From positions 1 to 41,288 of the forward strand of contig JAEWPB010000049.1 in the NCBI GenBank assembly GCA_023399465.1: a DNA stretch of 41,288 bases, read 5' to 3'. Each line of letters begins with the position of its first letter. Positions within the stretch are counted from its first letter, which is position 1. The notes under the pieces were generated by a model. It saw only the letters and a list, made by a program, of their open reading frames with translations, had not been told where the DNA came from and did not search any database. Positions 1 to 8,289 of the stretch are shown here, piece by piece. Position numbers and translations under genes: made by a program. Source of the DNA: Pseudomonadota bacterium (GTDB lineage Bacteria > Pseudomonadota > Alphaproteobacteria > Rhizobiales > Rhizobiaceae).

Positions 1-282
1 CCCCGCGCTGGCAAAGGCCCGACGGAAAAAGCCCTTGGCGATGGCGGAGTCCATTGCTTCGGATATTGCATGAGAAAAGAACCAGATAGAGCGATCGTCT
101 AAAGCGGGGCGAAGCTCCTCGCGTAACGTAAACCATTCGGCATAGATCCGATGCGCCGTCGGCGAATGAAGCAGCGTGCGCTTCATGTTGGTCATCCGTC
201 CGCGAACGCGCAGTTCCTCGTCATGGGCCTCGCGTATGGCTTCGGATGCGGTCGCGTAGTCGATCTGCGGAATGTGGCTCAT
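1..282 (-). CDS. AhpD / carboxymuconolactone decarboxylase-like protein (3' part beyond window)
   Basis: The first 94 codons read from an ATG at 282 and run off the left edge without a stop. The N-terminal part contains the stretch NMKRTLLHSP followed by an EW...REEL helix and a later FSHAISEAMD...FFRR segment. I recognise this from AhpD/carboxymuconolactone-decarboxylase-fold proteins of proteobacteria. Members usually carry a CxxC redox pair just before the FFRR-like segment; here the corresponding residues read DSAIAKGFF, so the cysteines appear to be missing. The gene lies 41 nt downstream of the nucleoside hydrolase on the same strand, so the two may be co-transcribed. No good Shine-Dalgarno sequence precedes the ATG, which fits translation from the upstream message. 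Function is unknown; the family call is moderate because the C-terminal half is not visible. Confidence 0.6.
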   Translation of the reverse strand, partial: MSHIPQIDYATASEAIREAHDEELRVRGRMTNMKRTLLHSPTAHRIYAEWFTLREELRPALDDRSIWFFSHAISEAMDSAIAKGFFRRAFASAG

Positions 283-323
283 GAGTGTGTTGCTCGTTTC
301 GATTGTGCCTGTGAGATCGCTGG

Positions 324-1247
324 TCAGGCCAGGGCACGCAGCTTGTTTTCGACCAGTGCGAAGATGCCGTCCACGTCGCCATCGGTGACGACCCGGCAGT
401 TCGGCTGCCGCCCTTGCAGGTGGCGGGCGCTGACGGCGGCGACGGTACGGCCGAAGTCCGGGCCAGCGGCGCAATCGACTTCCAGCAGCGCGTCCACCCC
501 GGAAAACAGGTCCGGATCGATCAGATAGGCGATGACGCAGGGATCGTGGAGGCAGGGATCGTCCTGCGCATAGGCCGTCAGCATTTTCAGGGCCGCTTGC
601 GCAGCGCGTCCGGGGACGTCCGCGAGTGCTGCGAGGCGTTCCGGCGTTGCGACGATCTTGCAGGTGACGTCGAGGCCGAACATTGTCAGTTTCGCGCCAC
701 TGGAGATCACGACCTGCGCTGCGTGGGGATCGACAAAGACGTTGAACTCGGCCGAAGGCGTCGAGTTGCCCGGTCCGAAGGCCGAGCCGCCCATGAACAC
801 GATCTCGCGGATCGCATCGGCGATGCGCGGCTCCTTGATGATCGCCAGCGCGATATTGGTCATCGGGCCGATCGGGCAAAGCGTGATCTCGCCCGGATGC
901 TTCAGCACCGTCTCGATGATGAAGTCCACGGCGTGCTGCCCGGCAAGCGGAACACTGTCTGCATCGAGGCGAACACCGCCCAGACCTTCCGAACCATGCA
1001 CTTTCGAGCGATAGCCGACTGCCTGCATGATCGGCCGGGCGCAGCCGGCATGGACCGGGATATCGCCTCGCCCTGCAAGCGCGAGCAGCCCCCGGGCGTT
1101 TCGTGTGGTGTCTTCGAGCGGCACGTTGCCGGCAACGGTCGTGACTCCGACGAGTTCGATCTTGTCAGGAGCCGCAAGCGCCAGCATCAGGGCGAGTGCG
1201 TCATCGACGCCTGGGTCGCAATCGAGGATAATCTTGTGGTCCGCCAT
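324..1247 (-). CDS. Inosine/uridine-preferring nucleoside hydrolase
   Basis: A 307-residue protein of normal length for the IunH/RihA family, which hydrolyses the N-glycosidic bond of ribonucleosides to free base and ribose in the cytoplasm. The calcium-binding N-terminal signature DCDPGVDDA is present at about residues 9-17. The family's central segment (TLCPIGPMTNIALAI) and the FMGGS and EFNVFVDPHAA segments are also present, as is the C-terminal metal/substrate histidine region (LHDPCVIAYL). The ATG at 1247 is preceded by GGAAGAG at good spacing. Substrate (purine, pyrimidine or non-standard) cannot be told from sequence. The gene is divergent from the fumarylacetoacetate-hydrolase-family gene, with a roughly 200-bp shared promoter region. 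Confidence 0.9.
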   Translation of the reverse strand: MADHKIILDCDPGVDDALALMLALAAPDKIELVGVTTVAGNVPLEDTTRNARGLLALAGRGDIPVHAGCARPIMQAVGYRSKVHGSEGLGGVRLDADSVPLAGQHAVDFIIETVLKHPGEITLCPIGPMTNIALAIIKEPRIADAIREIVFMGGSAFGPGNSTPSAEFNVFVDPHAAQVVISSGAKLTMFGLDVTCKIVATPERLAALADVPGRAAQAALKMLTAYAQDDPCLHDPCVIAYLIDPDLFSGVDALLEVDCAAGPDFGRTVAAVSARHLQGRQPNCRVVTDGDVDGIFALVENKLRALA

Positions 1248-1303
1248 CTCACTCTTCCGCGCGAATGTTTTCAGCGATCAATGACGCCAAATGCTCTGAC
1301 GAT

Positions 1304-1325
1304 GCAAATCGTTTTCGCGATTTGC
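1304..1325. promoter_or_regulatory. Perfect 8-bp inverted repeat in divergent promoter region
   Basis: GCAAATCG (1304-1311) and CGATTTGC (1318-1325) form a perfect inverted repeat with a 6-nt centre. It lies between the divergently transcribed nucleoside hydrolase and fumarylacetoacetate-hydrolase-family genes. No T-run follows on either strand, so an operator for a dimeric regulator is more likely than a terminator. The regulator is not identified. Confidence 0.4.
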
Positions 1326-1448
1326 CCGCGCAAAGAGAACGGACGTGTCTTCGCAAGGCACGCGCGATTTCCTATAAGCTTGGCCAGCTGATATCGACCA
1401 GATACTGACAAGACGGTGGCCGGCACGGACGCCACAACGGGGAACGAA

Positions 1449-2147
1449 ATGACCACATCGACCGCTTACGCCTTTTCGCCTGAACCGATCCCGACGCTGC
1501 CGATTACCGGCTGTGATCAGCTGTTTCCCATTCACCGAATCTATTGCGTCGGTCGCAACTTCGCCGACCACGCGATCGAGATGGGACACGATCCGAACCG
1601 CGAACCGCCGTTCTTCTTCCAGAAGAATGCCGGCAATGTCCTGCTTTCCGGCTCGGATTTCCCCTATCCGGGTGAAACCAGCGACGTGCATCATGAAATT
1701 GAGTTGGTCGTTGCGCTTCGCAAGGGCGGAAGCGGCATACCGGTCGAAGACGCGCTCGATCACGTATTCGGCTATGCCGTCGGCCTCGACATGACGCGCC
1801 GCGACCTGCAGGGCGAGGCTAAAAAGCTCGGCCGGCCCTGGGAAACGGCAAAGGCTTTCGAATATTCGGCGCCATGCTCGGCCATCCGGCCGGTCCAAGA
1901 GATCGGCCATCCCGCGGCCGGCGCGATCTGGGTGAAGGTCAACGGCGAAATCCGTCAGAGCGGCGATCTCGACCAGATGATCTGGAAGGTGCCGGAAATG
2001 ATCGCCTACCTCTCGCGCCTGTTCGAGCTGAAGGCCGGCGACATGATCTTCGCGGGAACCCCGGCCGGTGTCGGCGCGATCAGGAAAGGCGACGAGATCT
2101 TCGGCGAAATCGCCGGTGTCGGCGAGATCCGCACCCGCGTCGTCTGA
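1449..2147 (+). CDS. Fumarylacetoacetate hydrolase (FAH) family protein
   Basis: A 232-residue protein from the ATG at 1449, which follows a purine-rich GGGGAACGAA. A longer reading from 1416 adds 11 residues without an obvious ribosome site. The core is typical of small bacterial FAH-fold enzymes: VGRNFADHA near residue 35, the FFFQKNAGNVL segment, the metal-binding HHEIELV motif (about residue 80), GYAVGLDMTRRDLQ, and FAGTPAGVG near the C-terminus. Relatives include acylpyruvases, oxaloacetate decarboxylases and maleylpyruvate or isomerisation/decarboxylation enzymes of aromatic catabolism, all Mg/Mn-dependent and cytosolic. The exact substrate cannot be assigned. It stands alone, 159 bp before gabT and divergent from the nucleoside hydrolase. 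Confidence 0.85.
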   Translation: MTTSTAYAFSPEPIPTLPITGCDQLFPIHRIYCVGRNFADHAIEMGHDPNREPPFFFQKNAGNVLLSGSDFPYPGETSDVHHEIELVVALRKGGSGIPVEDALDHVFGYAVGLDMTRRDLQGEAKKLGRPWETAKAFEYSAPCSAIRPVQEIGHPAAGAIWVKVNGEIRQSGDLDQMIWKVPEMIAYLSRLFELKAGDMIFAGTPAGVGAIRKGDEIFGEIAGVGEIRTRVV

Positions 2148-2306
2148 TCGCGGGGCACCTCCCTTGCAAGGTTTCCGGGTTCCGGATACCCCTTACAACC
2201 GATGCCCTGCGCGGCACCAGACCTGATCTGTGATAAGGTTGAATGGCGCCACGGGGCTTCGGGAGTGAGAGAGGAGCACGGCAAGAGCCGGCTTGAAGAG
2301 GGAACC

Positions 2307-3593
2307 ATGAAGAATTCTGAAATTTCCGCCCGCAAGAACGAAGCGATCTCGCGCGGCGTCGGCATGACGACGCAGGTTTATGCGGAGCGCGCCGAGAACG
2401 CCGAGATCTGGGATGTCGAAGGGCGCCGCTATATCGATTTCGCCGCCGGCATCGCCGTCGTCAATACCGGTCACCGCCATCCGAAGGTCATCGAGGCGGT
2501 CAAGAACCAGCTCGATCATTTCACCCATACCTGCCACCAGGTGGTGCCCTACGAGAACTACGTGGCGCTCGCTGAACGCCTCAACAAGGCCGTTCCGGGG
2601 AATTTCCCGAAGAAGACCATCTTCGCCACGACCGGCGCCGAGGCGGTTGAGAATGCGGTGAAGATCGCCCGCGCCGCGACCGGCCGTTCGGCCGTCGTCG
2701 CCTTTACCGGGGCCTTCCATGGCCGCACCTTCATGGGCATGGCGCTGACCGGCAAGGTCGTGCCCTACAAGGTCGGCTTTGGCCAGATGATGGGCGATAT
2801 CTTCCACGTACCGTTCCCGGTCGAGCTTCACGGCATCGATGTCGAGACCACGCTCGACGTGCTCGACAAGATTTTCAAGGCTGATGTCGATCCGAAGCGC
2901 GTGGCCGCGATCATCATCGAACCGGTGCAGGGCGAGGGCGGCTTCTATGAAGTCCCCCGTGCGCTGATGACCCGGCTTCGCGAGATCTGCGACGAGCATG
3001 GCATGCTGCTGATCGCCGACGAGGTGCAGACCGGCTTTGCCCGCACGGGCAAGCTCTTCGCCATGGAGCACTACGGCGTGATTGCCGATCTGACGACCAT
3101 GGCCAAGGGCCTCGGCGGCGGCTTCCCGATCTCGGCGGTGACCGGCCGGGCGGAGATCATGGATGCACCGGGACCGGGCGGTCTTGGCGGCACCTATGCC
3201 GGCAGTCCGATCGGCGTTGCCGCTGCCCACGCCGTCCTCGACATCATCGAAGACGAAAAGCTCTGCGACCGCGCCCAGGCGCTCGGTAGCCGGCTGAAGC
3301 AGCGACTGGAATCGCTTCGCGGCGATGTGCCGGAGATTGCCGATATTCGTGGTCCCGGCTTCATGGTTGCGGTCGAATTCAACCTGCCGGTCTCCAAGAC
3401 GCCGAACGCGGATTTCGCCAATGCGGTACGGCTGAAGGCGCTCGAGAAGGGGCTGATCCTGCTGACCTGCGGCGTCTACGGCAACGTCATCCGCTTCCTC
3501 GCGCCGATTACGGTGCCTGATGAAGTCTTCAGCGAGGCTCTCGACATCGTCGAGGCGTCGATCCGTGAATGCTCGGCGGAAGCAAGGTCGTGA
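2307..3593 (+). CDS. gabT: 4-aminobutyrate aminotransferase
   Basis: A 428-residue class-III PLP aminotransferase that transfers the amino group of GABA to 2-oxoglutarate, giving succinate semialdehyde. The chosen ATG follows GAAGAGGGA at good spacing; an in-frame extension to 2202 reaches into untranslated-looking sequence. Visible family marks are GRRYIDFAAGIAVVNTGH (residues about 35-52), the PLP-phosphate segment TTGAEAVENAVKIARAAT (about 109-126), the cofactor aspartate in LLIADEVQTGFARTG (about 238), and the Schiff-base lysine K267 in TMAKGLGGGFP. The position matches E. coli GabT (K268). Related enzymes acting on 5-aminovalerate cannot be excluded. It is monocistronic, with an intrinsic terminator about 50 nt downstream. 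Confidence 0.93.
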   Translation: MKNSEISARKNEAISRGVGMTTQVYAERAENAEIWDVEGRRYIDFAAGIAVVNTGHRHPKVIEAVKNQLDHFTHTCHQVVPYENYVALAERLNKAVPGNFPKKTIFATTGAEAVENAVKIARAATGRSAVVAFTGAFHGRTFMGMALTGKVVPYKVGFGQMMGDIFHVPFPVELHGIDVETTLDVLDKIFKADVDPKRVAAIIIEPVQGEGGFYEVPRALMTRLREICDEHGMLLIADEVQTGFARTGKLFAMEHYGVIADLTTMAKGLGGGFPISAVTGRAEIMDAPGPGGLGGTYAGSPIGVAAAHAVLDIIEDEKLCDRAQALGSRLKQRLESLRGDVPEIADIRGPGFMVAVEFNLPVSKTPNADFANAVRLKALEKGLILLTCGVYGNVIRFLAPITVPDEVFSEALDIVEASIRECSAEARS

Positions 3594-3646
3594 CGTTCAT
3601 TGCCGTTGCCCCGGGGTAACGGCACGTAGGTCGATAATCCTTCCGA

Positions 3647-3681
3647 CCGCCCCGAGGCCAATGCTTCGGGGCGGTTTCTGT
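3647..3681 (+). terminator. Intrinsic terminator after gabT
   Basis: A GC-rich perfect 9-bp stem (CCGCCCCGA, 3647-3655, with TCGGGGCGG, 3666-3674) is followed by TTTCTGTTT. This is a standard rho-independent terminator for gabT. Confidence 0.85.
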
Positions 3682-3746
3682 TTCTCCGGCGATAAGCTTT
3701 TTTTTGAGAAGCTGCGGACTTCACCATTTCGAAAATACGGGACAAC

Positions 3747-3779
3747 AAAAAACCCCCGCAGCATGACTGCAGGGGTTTC
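3747..3779 (-). terminator. Intrinsic terminator after efp
   Basis: The hairpin AACCCCCGCAG / CTGCAGGGGTTT (one mismatch, loop CATGA) is flanked on its left by a run of A residues. On the minus strand this gives a hairpin followed by a U-run 25 nt past the efp stop. The flanking Ts on the right make it weakly bidirectional. Confidence 0.8.
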
Positions 3780-3803
3780 GTTTCCGATCGGATGAACGAT
3801 CGA

Positions 3804-4373
3804 TCAGTCCTTGGCGCGCTCGACGTAGGAGTTGTCTTCCGTCAGGATGACGACGCGTGTGCCAGCGGAAACGTGCGGCGGAACCGAGGTGCGGATGCCG
3901 TTCGAAAGCACAGCCGGCTTGTAGGACGACGACGCGGTCTGGCCCTTGACGACCGGTTCGGTCTCGGTGACTTCGAGGATGACCTGGCGCGGCAGTTCCA
4001 TGGCGAGCGCCATGCCTTCGTAGACCGACAGCGTGACGGTCATGCCTTCCTGGAGGTAGGCCTTCTGCTCGCCGATGGTGTCGGGGTCGACCGCGATCTG
4101 GTCGTAGTTTTCCGGGTTCATGAAGTGGAAGCCTTCACCGTCCTCGTAGAGGAACTGGTATGGGCGGTCTTCAACGAAGGCGCGCTCGACCTGTTCGGTG
4201 GTCCGCCAGCGCTCCGAAACCTTGACGCCGTCGACAATCCGGCGCATGTCAACCTGCGTGACCGGTGTACCCTTGCCCGGGTGGAAGTTCTGGGCGGTGA
4301 GAACGGCGTAGAGCTTGCCGTCGACTTCGACGACATTGCCCTTGCGAAGCGAAGAGGCGATGACCTTGACCAT
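3804..4373 (-). CDS. efp: Elongation factor P
   Basis: A 189-residue translation factor that binds between the P and E sites of the ribosome and relieves stalling at polyproline. The start ATG at 4373 has the site AAGGAAG 5 nt upstream; an upstream in-frame start at 4397 would add eight unrelated residues. The loop motif HPGKGT places the modified lysine exactly at K34, the position that is (R)-beta-lysylated in E. coli EF-P. The three beta-barrel domains are complete, with the C-terminal segment SSYKPAVLSNGIRTSVPPHV. The divergent epmA and epmB genes provide the matching modification enzymes, so K34 is probably beta-lysylated. Confidence 0.97.
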   Translation of the reverse strand: MVKVIASSLRKGNVVEVDGKLYAVLTAQNFHPGKGTPVTQVDMRRIVDGVKVSERWRTTEQVERAFVEDRPYQFLYEDGEGFHFMNPENYDQIAVDPDTIGEQKAYLQEGMTVTLSVYEGMALAMELPRQVILEVTETEPVVKGQTASSSYKPAVLSNGIRTSVPPHVSAGTRVVILTEDNSYVERAKD

Positions 4374-4522
4374 AAGACTTCCTTGTAACGGTTCCAATCG
4401 CGTCGTAGAGGACAGTCGAGCAGATCCCCGGCGACGTACGTACTAGTTTTCTGGGGGCGAACTAACCCAGAATCGTGGAAATATCCAGCCTGTGTTGGCT
4501 GAACTTGCAAAGAAACCTTGGA

Positions 4523-5587
4523 ATGACTTCTTCGTCTCCCTCGCCATCGCCCTGGTGGACCCCCTCGGTGCATGCGGATCGCCGCCCGTTTCTTCTCGGA
4601 CGCAATGCAATCCAGGCGGCGTTGAGATCCTTTTTCGCAGCGAATGATTTTATCGAGGTCGACACCGCCACCCTGCAGGTTTCGCCGGGGAACGAGGCCC
4701 ACCTCCATGCCTTTGCCACCGAAGGGTTGACGATCGACGGGCGCGCCACGCCGCTTTATCTCCACACCTCGCCGGAATTTGCCTGCAAGAAGCTCCTGGC
4801 AGCCGGCGAGCGGCGGATCGCCTGCTTCGCGCATGTCTATCGCAATCGGGAACGCGGCCGGCTTCATCATCCCGAATTCACTATGCTCGAATGGTACAGG
4901 GCGGGCGAAGGCTATGAGACGCTGATGGACGACTGCGCACGAATCCTGGCGCTTGCTGCGCAAACGACCGGTGCCGGCAAGTTCGTGTTCGGCGGCATGG
5001 AAATCGATCCTTTCCTCGAGCCGGAGCGCCTGAGCGTCGCCGAAGCATTCGACCGCTTTGCCGGGATCGATCTGCTTTCGTCGATCGACCGTAGTGGCGA
5101 GACGGATCGCGATCATCTGGCGGCATCGTTGAAGCGGGCCGGCATACGGGTCGCGGAGGACGATACATGGGCGGACCTGTTCAGCCGGGTGATCGTCGAA
5201 AAGGTCGAGCCGCACCTTGGACAGGGCCGGGCGACCATCCTCGATCACTACCCGGTCTCGGAAGCGGCCCTTGCCCGGCCGAGCGCTGCCGAGCCGCGGG
5301 TGGCGGAGCGTTTCGAGCTCTATGCCTGCGGTGTCGAACTGGCGAATGCCTTCGGAGAGCTGACCGACGCCCAGGAGCAACGCCGTCGTTTCGAATTGGA
5401 GATGGCGGAGAAGCAGCGCATCTATGGTGAAAACTATCCGCTCGACGAGGATTTTCTCGCAGCTCTTGCCGTGATGCCTGAAGCGAGCGGCATCGCGCTA
5501 GGCTTCGACCGGCTGGCAATGCTGGCGACGGGAGCGACAAGGATCGACCAAGTGCTGTGGGCGCCGGTCGCGGAATACGGGGCATGA
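4523..5587 (+). CDS. epmA: EF-P (R)-beta-lysine ligase (EpmA, truncated LysRS paralogue)
   Basis: A 354-residue class-II aminoacyl-tRNA-synthetase-like enzyme lacking the N-terminal anticodon-binding domain of LysRS. It attaches beta-lysine to K34 of EF-P. The sequence shows LysRS catalytic-core motifs: FIEVDTATLQVSPGNEAHL near the start (motif 1 region), LHTSPEFACKKLL, motif 2 FAHVYRNRERGRLHHPEFTMLEW, and motif 3 ASGIALGFDRLAML near the C-terminus. The ATG at 4523 is close to a weak GGA site; a start at 4475 would add 16 unconserved residues. It is divergent from efp across 149 bp and overlaps epmB by 4 bp (ATGA), so the two are translationally coupled. Confidence 0.93.
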   Translation: MTSSSPSPSPWWTPSVHADRRPFLLGRNAIQAALRSFFAANDFIEVDTATLQVSPGNEAHLHAFATEGLTIDGRATPLYLHTSPEFACKKLLAAGERRIACFAHVYRNRERGRLHHPEFTMLEWYRAGEGYETLMDDCARILALAAQTTGAGKFVFGGMEIDPFLEPERLSVAEAFDRFAGIDLLSSIDRSGETDRDHLAASLKRAGIRVAEDDTWADLFSRVIVEKVEPHLGQGRATILDHYPVSEAALARPSAAEPRVAERFELYACGVELANAFGELTDAQEQRRRFELEMAEKQRIYGENYPLDEDFLAALAVMPEASGIALGFDRLAMLATGATRIDQVLWAPVAEYGA

Positions 5588-6639
5588 AACTGGAACGCAG
5601 TATCAAATCCGTCGACGATCTCGCGTCGGCGGGACTGATCGACGAGGCCGAGCGTACGAGACTGGAGAAGGTCGCCGAGCGCTACGCCATTGCATTGACG
5701 CCGACCGTCGCCGGACTGATCGATGCCGGCAATCCGGACGATCCGATCGCCCGCCAGTATGTTCCCGATCACGCCGAGCTTAGCGTGCTGCCACAGGAGC
5801 GGGAGGATCCGATCGGCGATGCGGCCCATAGCCCGATCGAAGGCATCGTTCATCGCTACCCCGATCGCGTGCTGCTGAAGGCCGTGCATGTCTGTCCGGT
5901 CTACTGCCGTTTCTGCTTTCGCCGCGAGATGGTCGGACCGCAGGGCAACGGTACGCTGACGCCAGACGCACTCGCCGCCGCCATCGACTATATCCGTGCG
6001 CATGAGGAGATCTGGGAGGTGATCCTCACCGGCGGCGATCCACTGATCCTGTCACCCGGCCGATTGCGGAAGATAATGGGGGCGCTCGCAGAAATCGAGC
6101 ATGTCCGCATCGTGCGCCTGCACACACGGGTTCCGGTGGTCGATCCGGCGCGCATCACCGGAGCGCTGGTCAGCGCGCTGAAGGCGAGCGGCAAGACCAC
6201 CTATGTCGCGCTACACGCCAACCATCCGCGCGAGATGACTTCGGCTGCGCGGGCCGCCTGCGCCCGCCTGATCGACGCGGGCATCGCCATGGTCAGCCAA
6301 TCCGTGTTGCTGAAGGGCGTTAACGACGATGTCGAGGTCCTGGCGGAACTGATGCGTGCCTTCGTCGAGACGCGGGTCAAGCCGTACTACCTGCATCATC
6401 CGGACCTTGCCCCGGGAACCAGCCATTTCCGACTGACGATCGCCGAAGGCCAGGAGATCGTCGGGGCACTGCGCGGGCGCGTTTCCGGTCTTTGCCAGCC
6501 TGCCTACATCCTCGATATTCCGGGCGGTTATGGAAAAACGGAGATTTCCGCAAGCACAATCCGGGATCGTGGCGAAGGGTGTTACTCGGTTTCCGACTTT
6601 AATGGCGGCGAGCATGAATATCCTCCGTCCAGAAATTGA
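5584..6639 (+). CDS. epmB: EF-P lysine 2,3-aminomutase (EpmB)
   Basis: A 351-residue radical-SAM, PLP-dependent enzyme that converts (S)-alpha-lysine to (R)-beta-lysine for EF-P modification. The iron-sulfur/SAM motif is C104-PVY-C108-RF-C111. The downstream segments ILTGGDPL, RLHTRVPVVDP, HANHPREMT and VSQSVLLKGVND are typical of the KamA/EpmB group. PYYLHHPDLAPGTSHFR precedes the C-terminal PLP lysine region, where IPGGYGK is clear. The short length and lack of a long C-terminal extension match EpmB rather than catabolic lysine 2,3-aminomutase. The start is fixed by the ATGA overlap with epmA. Confidence 0.93.
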   Translation: MKLERSIKSVDDLASAGLIDEAERTRLEKVAERYAIALTPTVAGLIDAGNPDDPIARQYVPDHAELSVLPQEREDPIGDAAHSPIEGIVHRYPDRVLLKAVHVCPVYCRFCFRREMVGPQGNGTLTPDALAAAIDYIRAHEEIWEVILTGGDPLILSPGRLRKIMGALAEIEHVRIVRLHTRVPVVDPARITGALVSALKASGKTTYVALHANHPREMTSAARAACARLIDAGIAMVSQSVLLKGVNDDVEVLAELMRAFVETRVKPYYLHHPDLAPGTSHFRLTIAEGQEIVGALRGRVSGLCQPAYILDIPGGYGKTEISASTIRDRGEGCYSVSDFNGGEHEYPPSRN

Positions 6640-6651
6640 TATTTCTGTCGA

Positions 6652-6681
6652 TTGACGGTAAATTTCCTGTTTTTTCTATAC
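6652..6681 (+). promoter_or_regulatory. Candidate sigma-70 promoter of the aminoacyl-carrier operon
   Basis: In the AT-rich 211-bp gap after epmB, TTGACG (6652-6657) is followed 18 nt later by CTATAC (6676-6681). The spacing is acceptable and the -35 is near consensus. The transcript would have a leader of about 165 nt before the carrier protein gene. This is prediction by eye only. Confidence 0.35.
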
Positions 6682-6850
6682 GGCTTTTCCGCGTTATTGG
6701 CGCGTATCTGGAGCTGTGATTTCAAGCTCGGAAGGTCATTTTTATTTAACTAAGCCGGTTAGCGGAATGTTTTGCTTTGCGCCGTAAGAGTGCAGGAACA
6801 AAGGAGCGGCGTGAGCCGTCCATGCACCTGTGACGACATCGGAGACAAAA

Positions 6851-7102
6851 ATGAACGAAACCATCCGTGGACTGCTGGCGAAATTGGGCGGGCTTCCTGT
6901 CGCGGTCGATCAGATCGCGGACGATGCGGATCTCTATGCGGCCGGCCTTTCGTCTTTCGCATCGGTACAGTTGATGCTCGGCCTCGAAGAAGCCTTCGAC
7001 ATCGAATTTCCCGATAACCTGCTGAACCGCAAATCCTTCGCCAGCATCGTCGCCATCGAAAAGACGGTGCAGTCGATCCTCGACGGAAGAGAGGCTGCCT
7101 GA
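6851..7102 (+). CDS. Acyl/aminoacyl carrier protein (cognate of the amino acid:CP ligase)
   Basis: An 83-residue acidic, helical carrier protein. The start ATG is preceded by GGAGACAAAA. The four-helix carrier pattern is clear: IADDADLYAAGL, then the helix-II start SSFASVQLMLGLEEAF, then DIEFPDNLL and a C-terminal helix. The phosphopantetheine serine is expected at S35. The classical DSL motif reads SSF here, as in carrier proteins encoded beside atypical SerRS-like amino acid:[carrier protein] ligases. In that published system, purified ligases load small amino acids (glycine or alanine) on the carrier's phosphopantetheine thiol. The stop and the next gene's start overlap (TGATG). It is not expected to be the fatty-acid synthesis ACP. 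Confidence 0.9.
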   Translation: MNETIRGLLAKLGGLPVAVDQIADDADLYAAGLSSFASVQLMLGLEEAFDIEFPDNLLNRKSFASIVAIEKTVQSILDGREAA

Positions 7103-8283
7103 TGAACCTCTCGGTCTCCGTCCCGCAGACCAGCCTTGCCGCCCGGGCGGCACGTGTGGCGGCCATCGCCGCGAAGAATGCCGACCGCGTCGATGTGGAA
7201 GGGTGCTTCCCGCACGAGGCGGTCGACGCGATGAAGGCCGAAGGTCTGCTCAGCATCCAGATCCCGGAGGAACTCGGGGGCGAAAGCGCCTCGATTTCGC
7301 AGATCGCGGAACTGTGCTCGATCATCTCCCAGGCCTGCGCTGCAAGCGGCATGGTCTTCGCCATGCACCACATCAAGCTTTCAAGCCTCGTGGAACACGG
7401 GGCTGACAGCGAGTGGCACACTGCTTTCATGCGCCGGCTCGCCGCAGAGCAGCTTCTGCTCGGTTCTGCGACCACTGAAGGCGGCATCGGCGGCAACCTC
7501 CGCAATTCGATCTGCGCCATCCAAGTCGAGGGCGACATCTGCCGGCTCGAGAAGGACGCGACCGTGATTTCCTATGGCGCCTTCTCGGATGCCATCCTGA
7601 TCACCTCGCGCAGCCACGCGGATGCCGCGCCGTCCGATCAGGTGATGACCGTTTTCCTCAAGGACCAGTACACGCTGGAGCGCACCCATGTCTGGGATAC
7701 GCTCGGCATGCGCGGGACCTGCTCCGACGGTTTCCTGTTCAAGGGCGAGGCACCGGCCCGCCAGATCTTCCCGAAGCCGTTCGCCGAGATCGCGGCGCAG
7801 TCCATGCTGGCGAGTTCGCACCTTCTGTGGAGCGGCGTCTGGTACGGCATCGCTGCCGATGCGGTGGGCCGCGCCCAGAGCTTCGTGCGCGCTGCAGCCC
7901 GGCGCAGCCCGGGCCAGACGCCTCCCGGTGCGATCCGCCTGGCGGAGGTGTCAAATCAGCTCCAGATGGTGAAGTCCAACGTCATCGCCGGCCTGAAGGC
8001 CTATGAGGACGCCAAGACCGACCCGGACAAGCTCTCGTCGATGGGCTTTGCCGTCGCCATGAACAACGTCAAGATCTGCTCGTCGGAGATGATCCTGTCG
8101 ATCATCAATCACGCGATGCTGATCTGCGGCATCATGGGCTACAAGAACGGCACGCCCTACAGCCTCGGCCGGCATCTGCGCGATGCCCATTCGGCTCAGC
8201 TGATGATTTCCAATGACCGCATCCTCGGCAATTCCTCGACGATGCTGCTCGTGCACAAACAAGACACCAGCCTGGTGGGGTGA
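7102..8283 (+). CDS. Acyl-CoA dehydrogenase-family flavoprotein, probably acting on a carrier-bound substrate
   Basis: A 393-residue cytosolic acyl-CoA-dehydrogenase-fold protein. An N-terminal helical domain is followed by the beta-domain segment LLLGSATTEGGIGGNLRNS (about residues 114-132) and LGMRGTCSDGF (about 202). The C-terminal helical domain has LICGIMGYKNGTPYSLGRHLRDA near residue 345-367. It starts at the overlapping TGATG with the carrier gene and ends 6 nt before the ligase gene, so the three are a translational unit. Known precedents for such enzymes acting on carrier-bound amino acids are the L-prolyl-PCP dehydrogenases of pyrrole biosynthesis (PltE, RedW types). By analogy it may oxidise the aminoacyl-carrier or a derived acyl group. 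Substrate and catalytic base are not established here. Confidence 0.85.
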   Translation: MNLSVSVPQTSLAARAARVAAIAAKNADRVDVEGCFPHEAVDAMKAEGLLSIQIPEELGGESASISQIAELCSIISQACAASGMVFAMHHIKLSSLVEHGADSEWHTAFMRRLAAEQLLLGSATTEGGIGGNLRNSICAIQVEGDICRLEKDATVISYGAFSDAILITSRSHADAAPSDQVMTVFLKDQYTLERTHVWDTLGMRGTCSDGFLFKGEAPARQIFPKPFAEIAAQSMLASSHLLWSGVWYGIAADAVGRAQSFVRAAARRSPGQTPPGAIRLAEVSNQLQMVKSNVIAGLKAYEDAKTDPDKLSSMGFAVAMNNVKICSSEMILSIINHAMLICGIMGYKNGTPYSLGRHLRDAHSAQLMISNDRILGNSSTMLLVHKQDTSLVG

Positions 8284-8289
8284 GACCAA

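Noticed and set aside
414..1391. A 325-codon plus-strand frame opposite the nucleoside hydrolase.
   Set aside because: Antisense shadow of a clear enzyme gene; Arg-rich with no family features.
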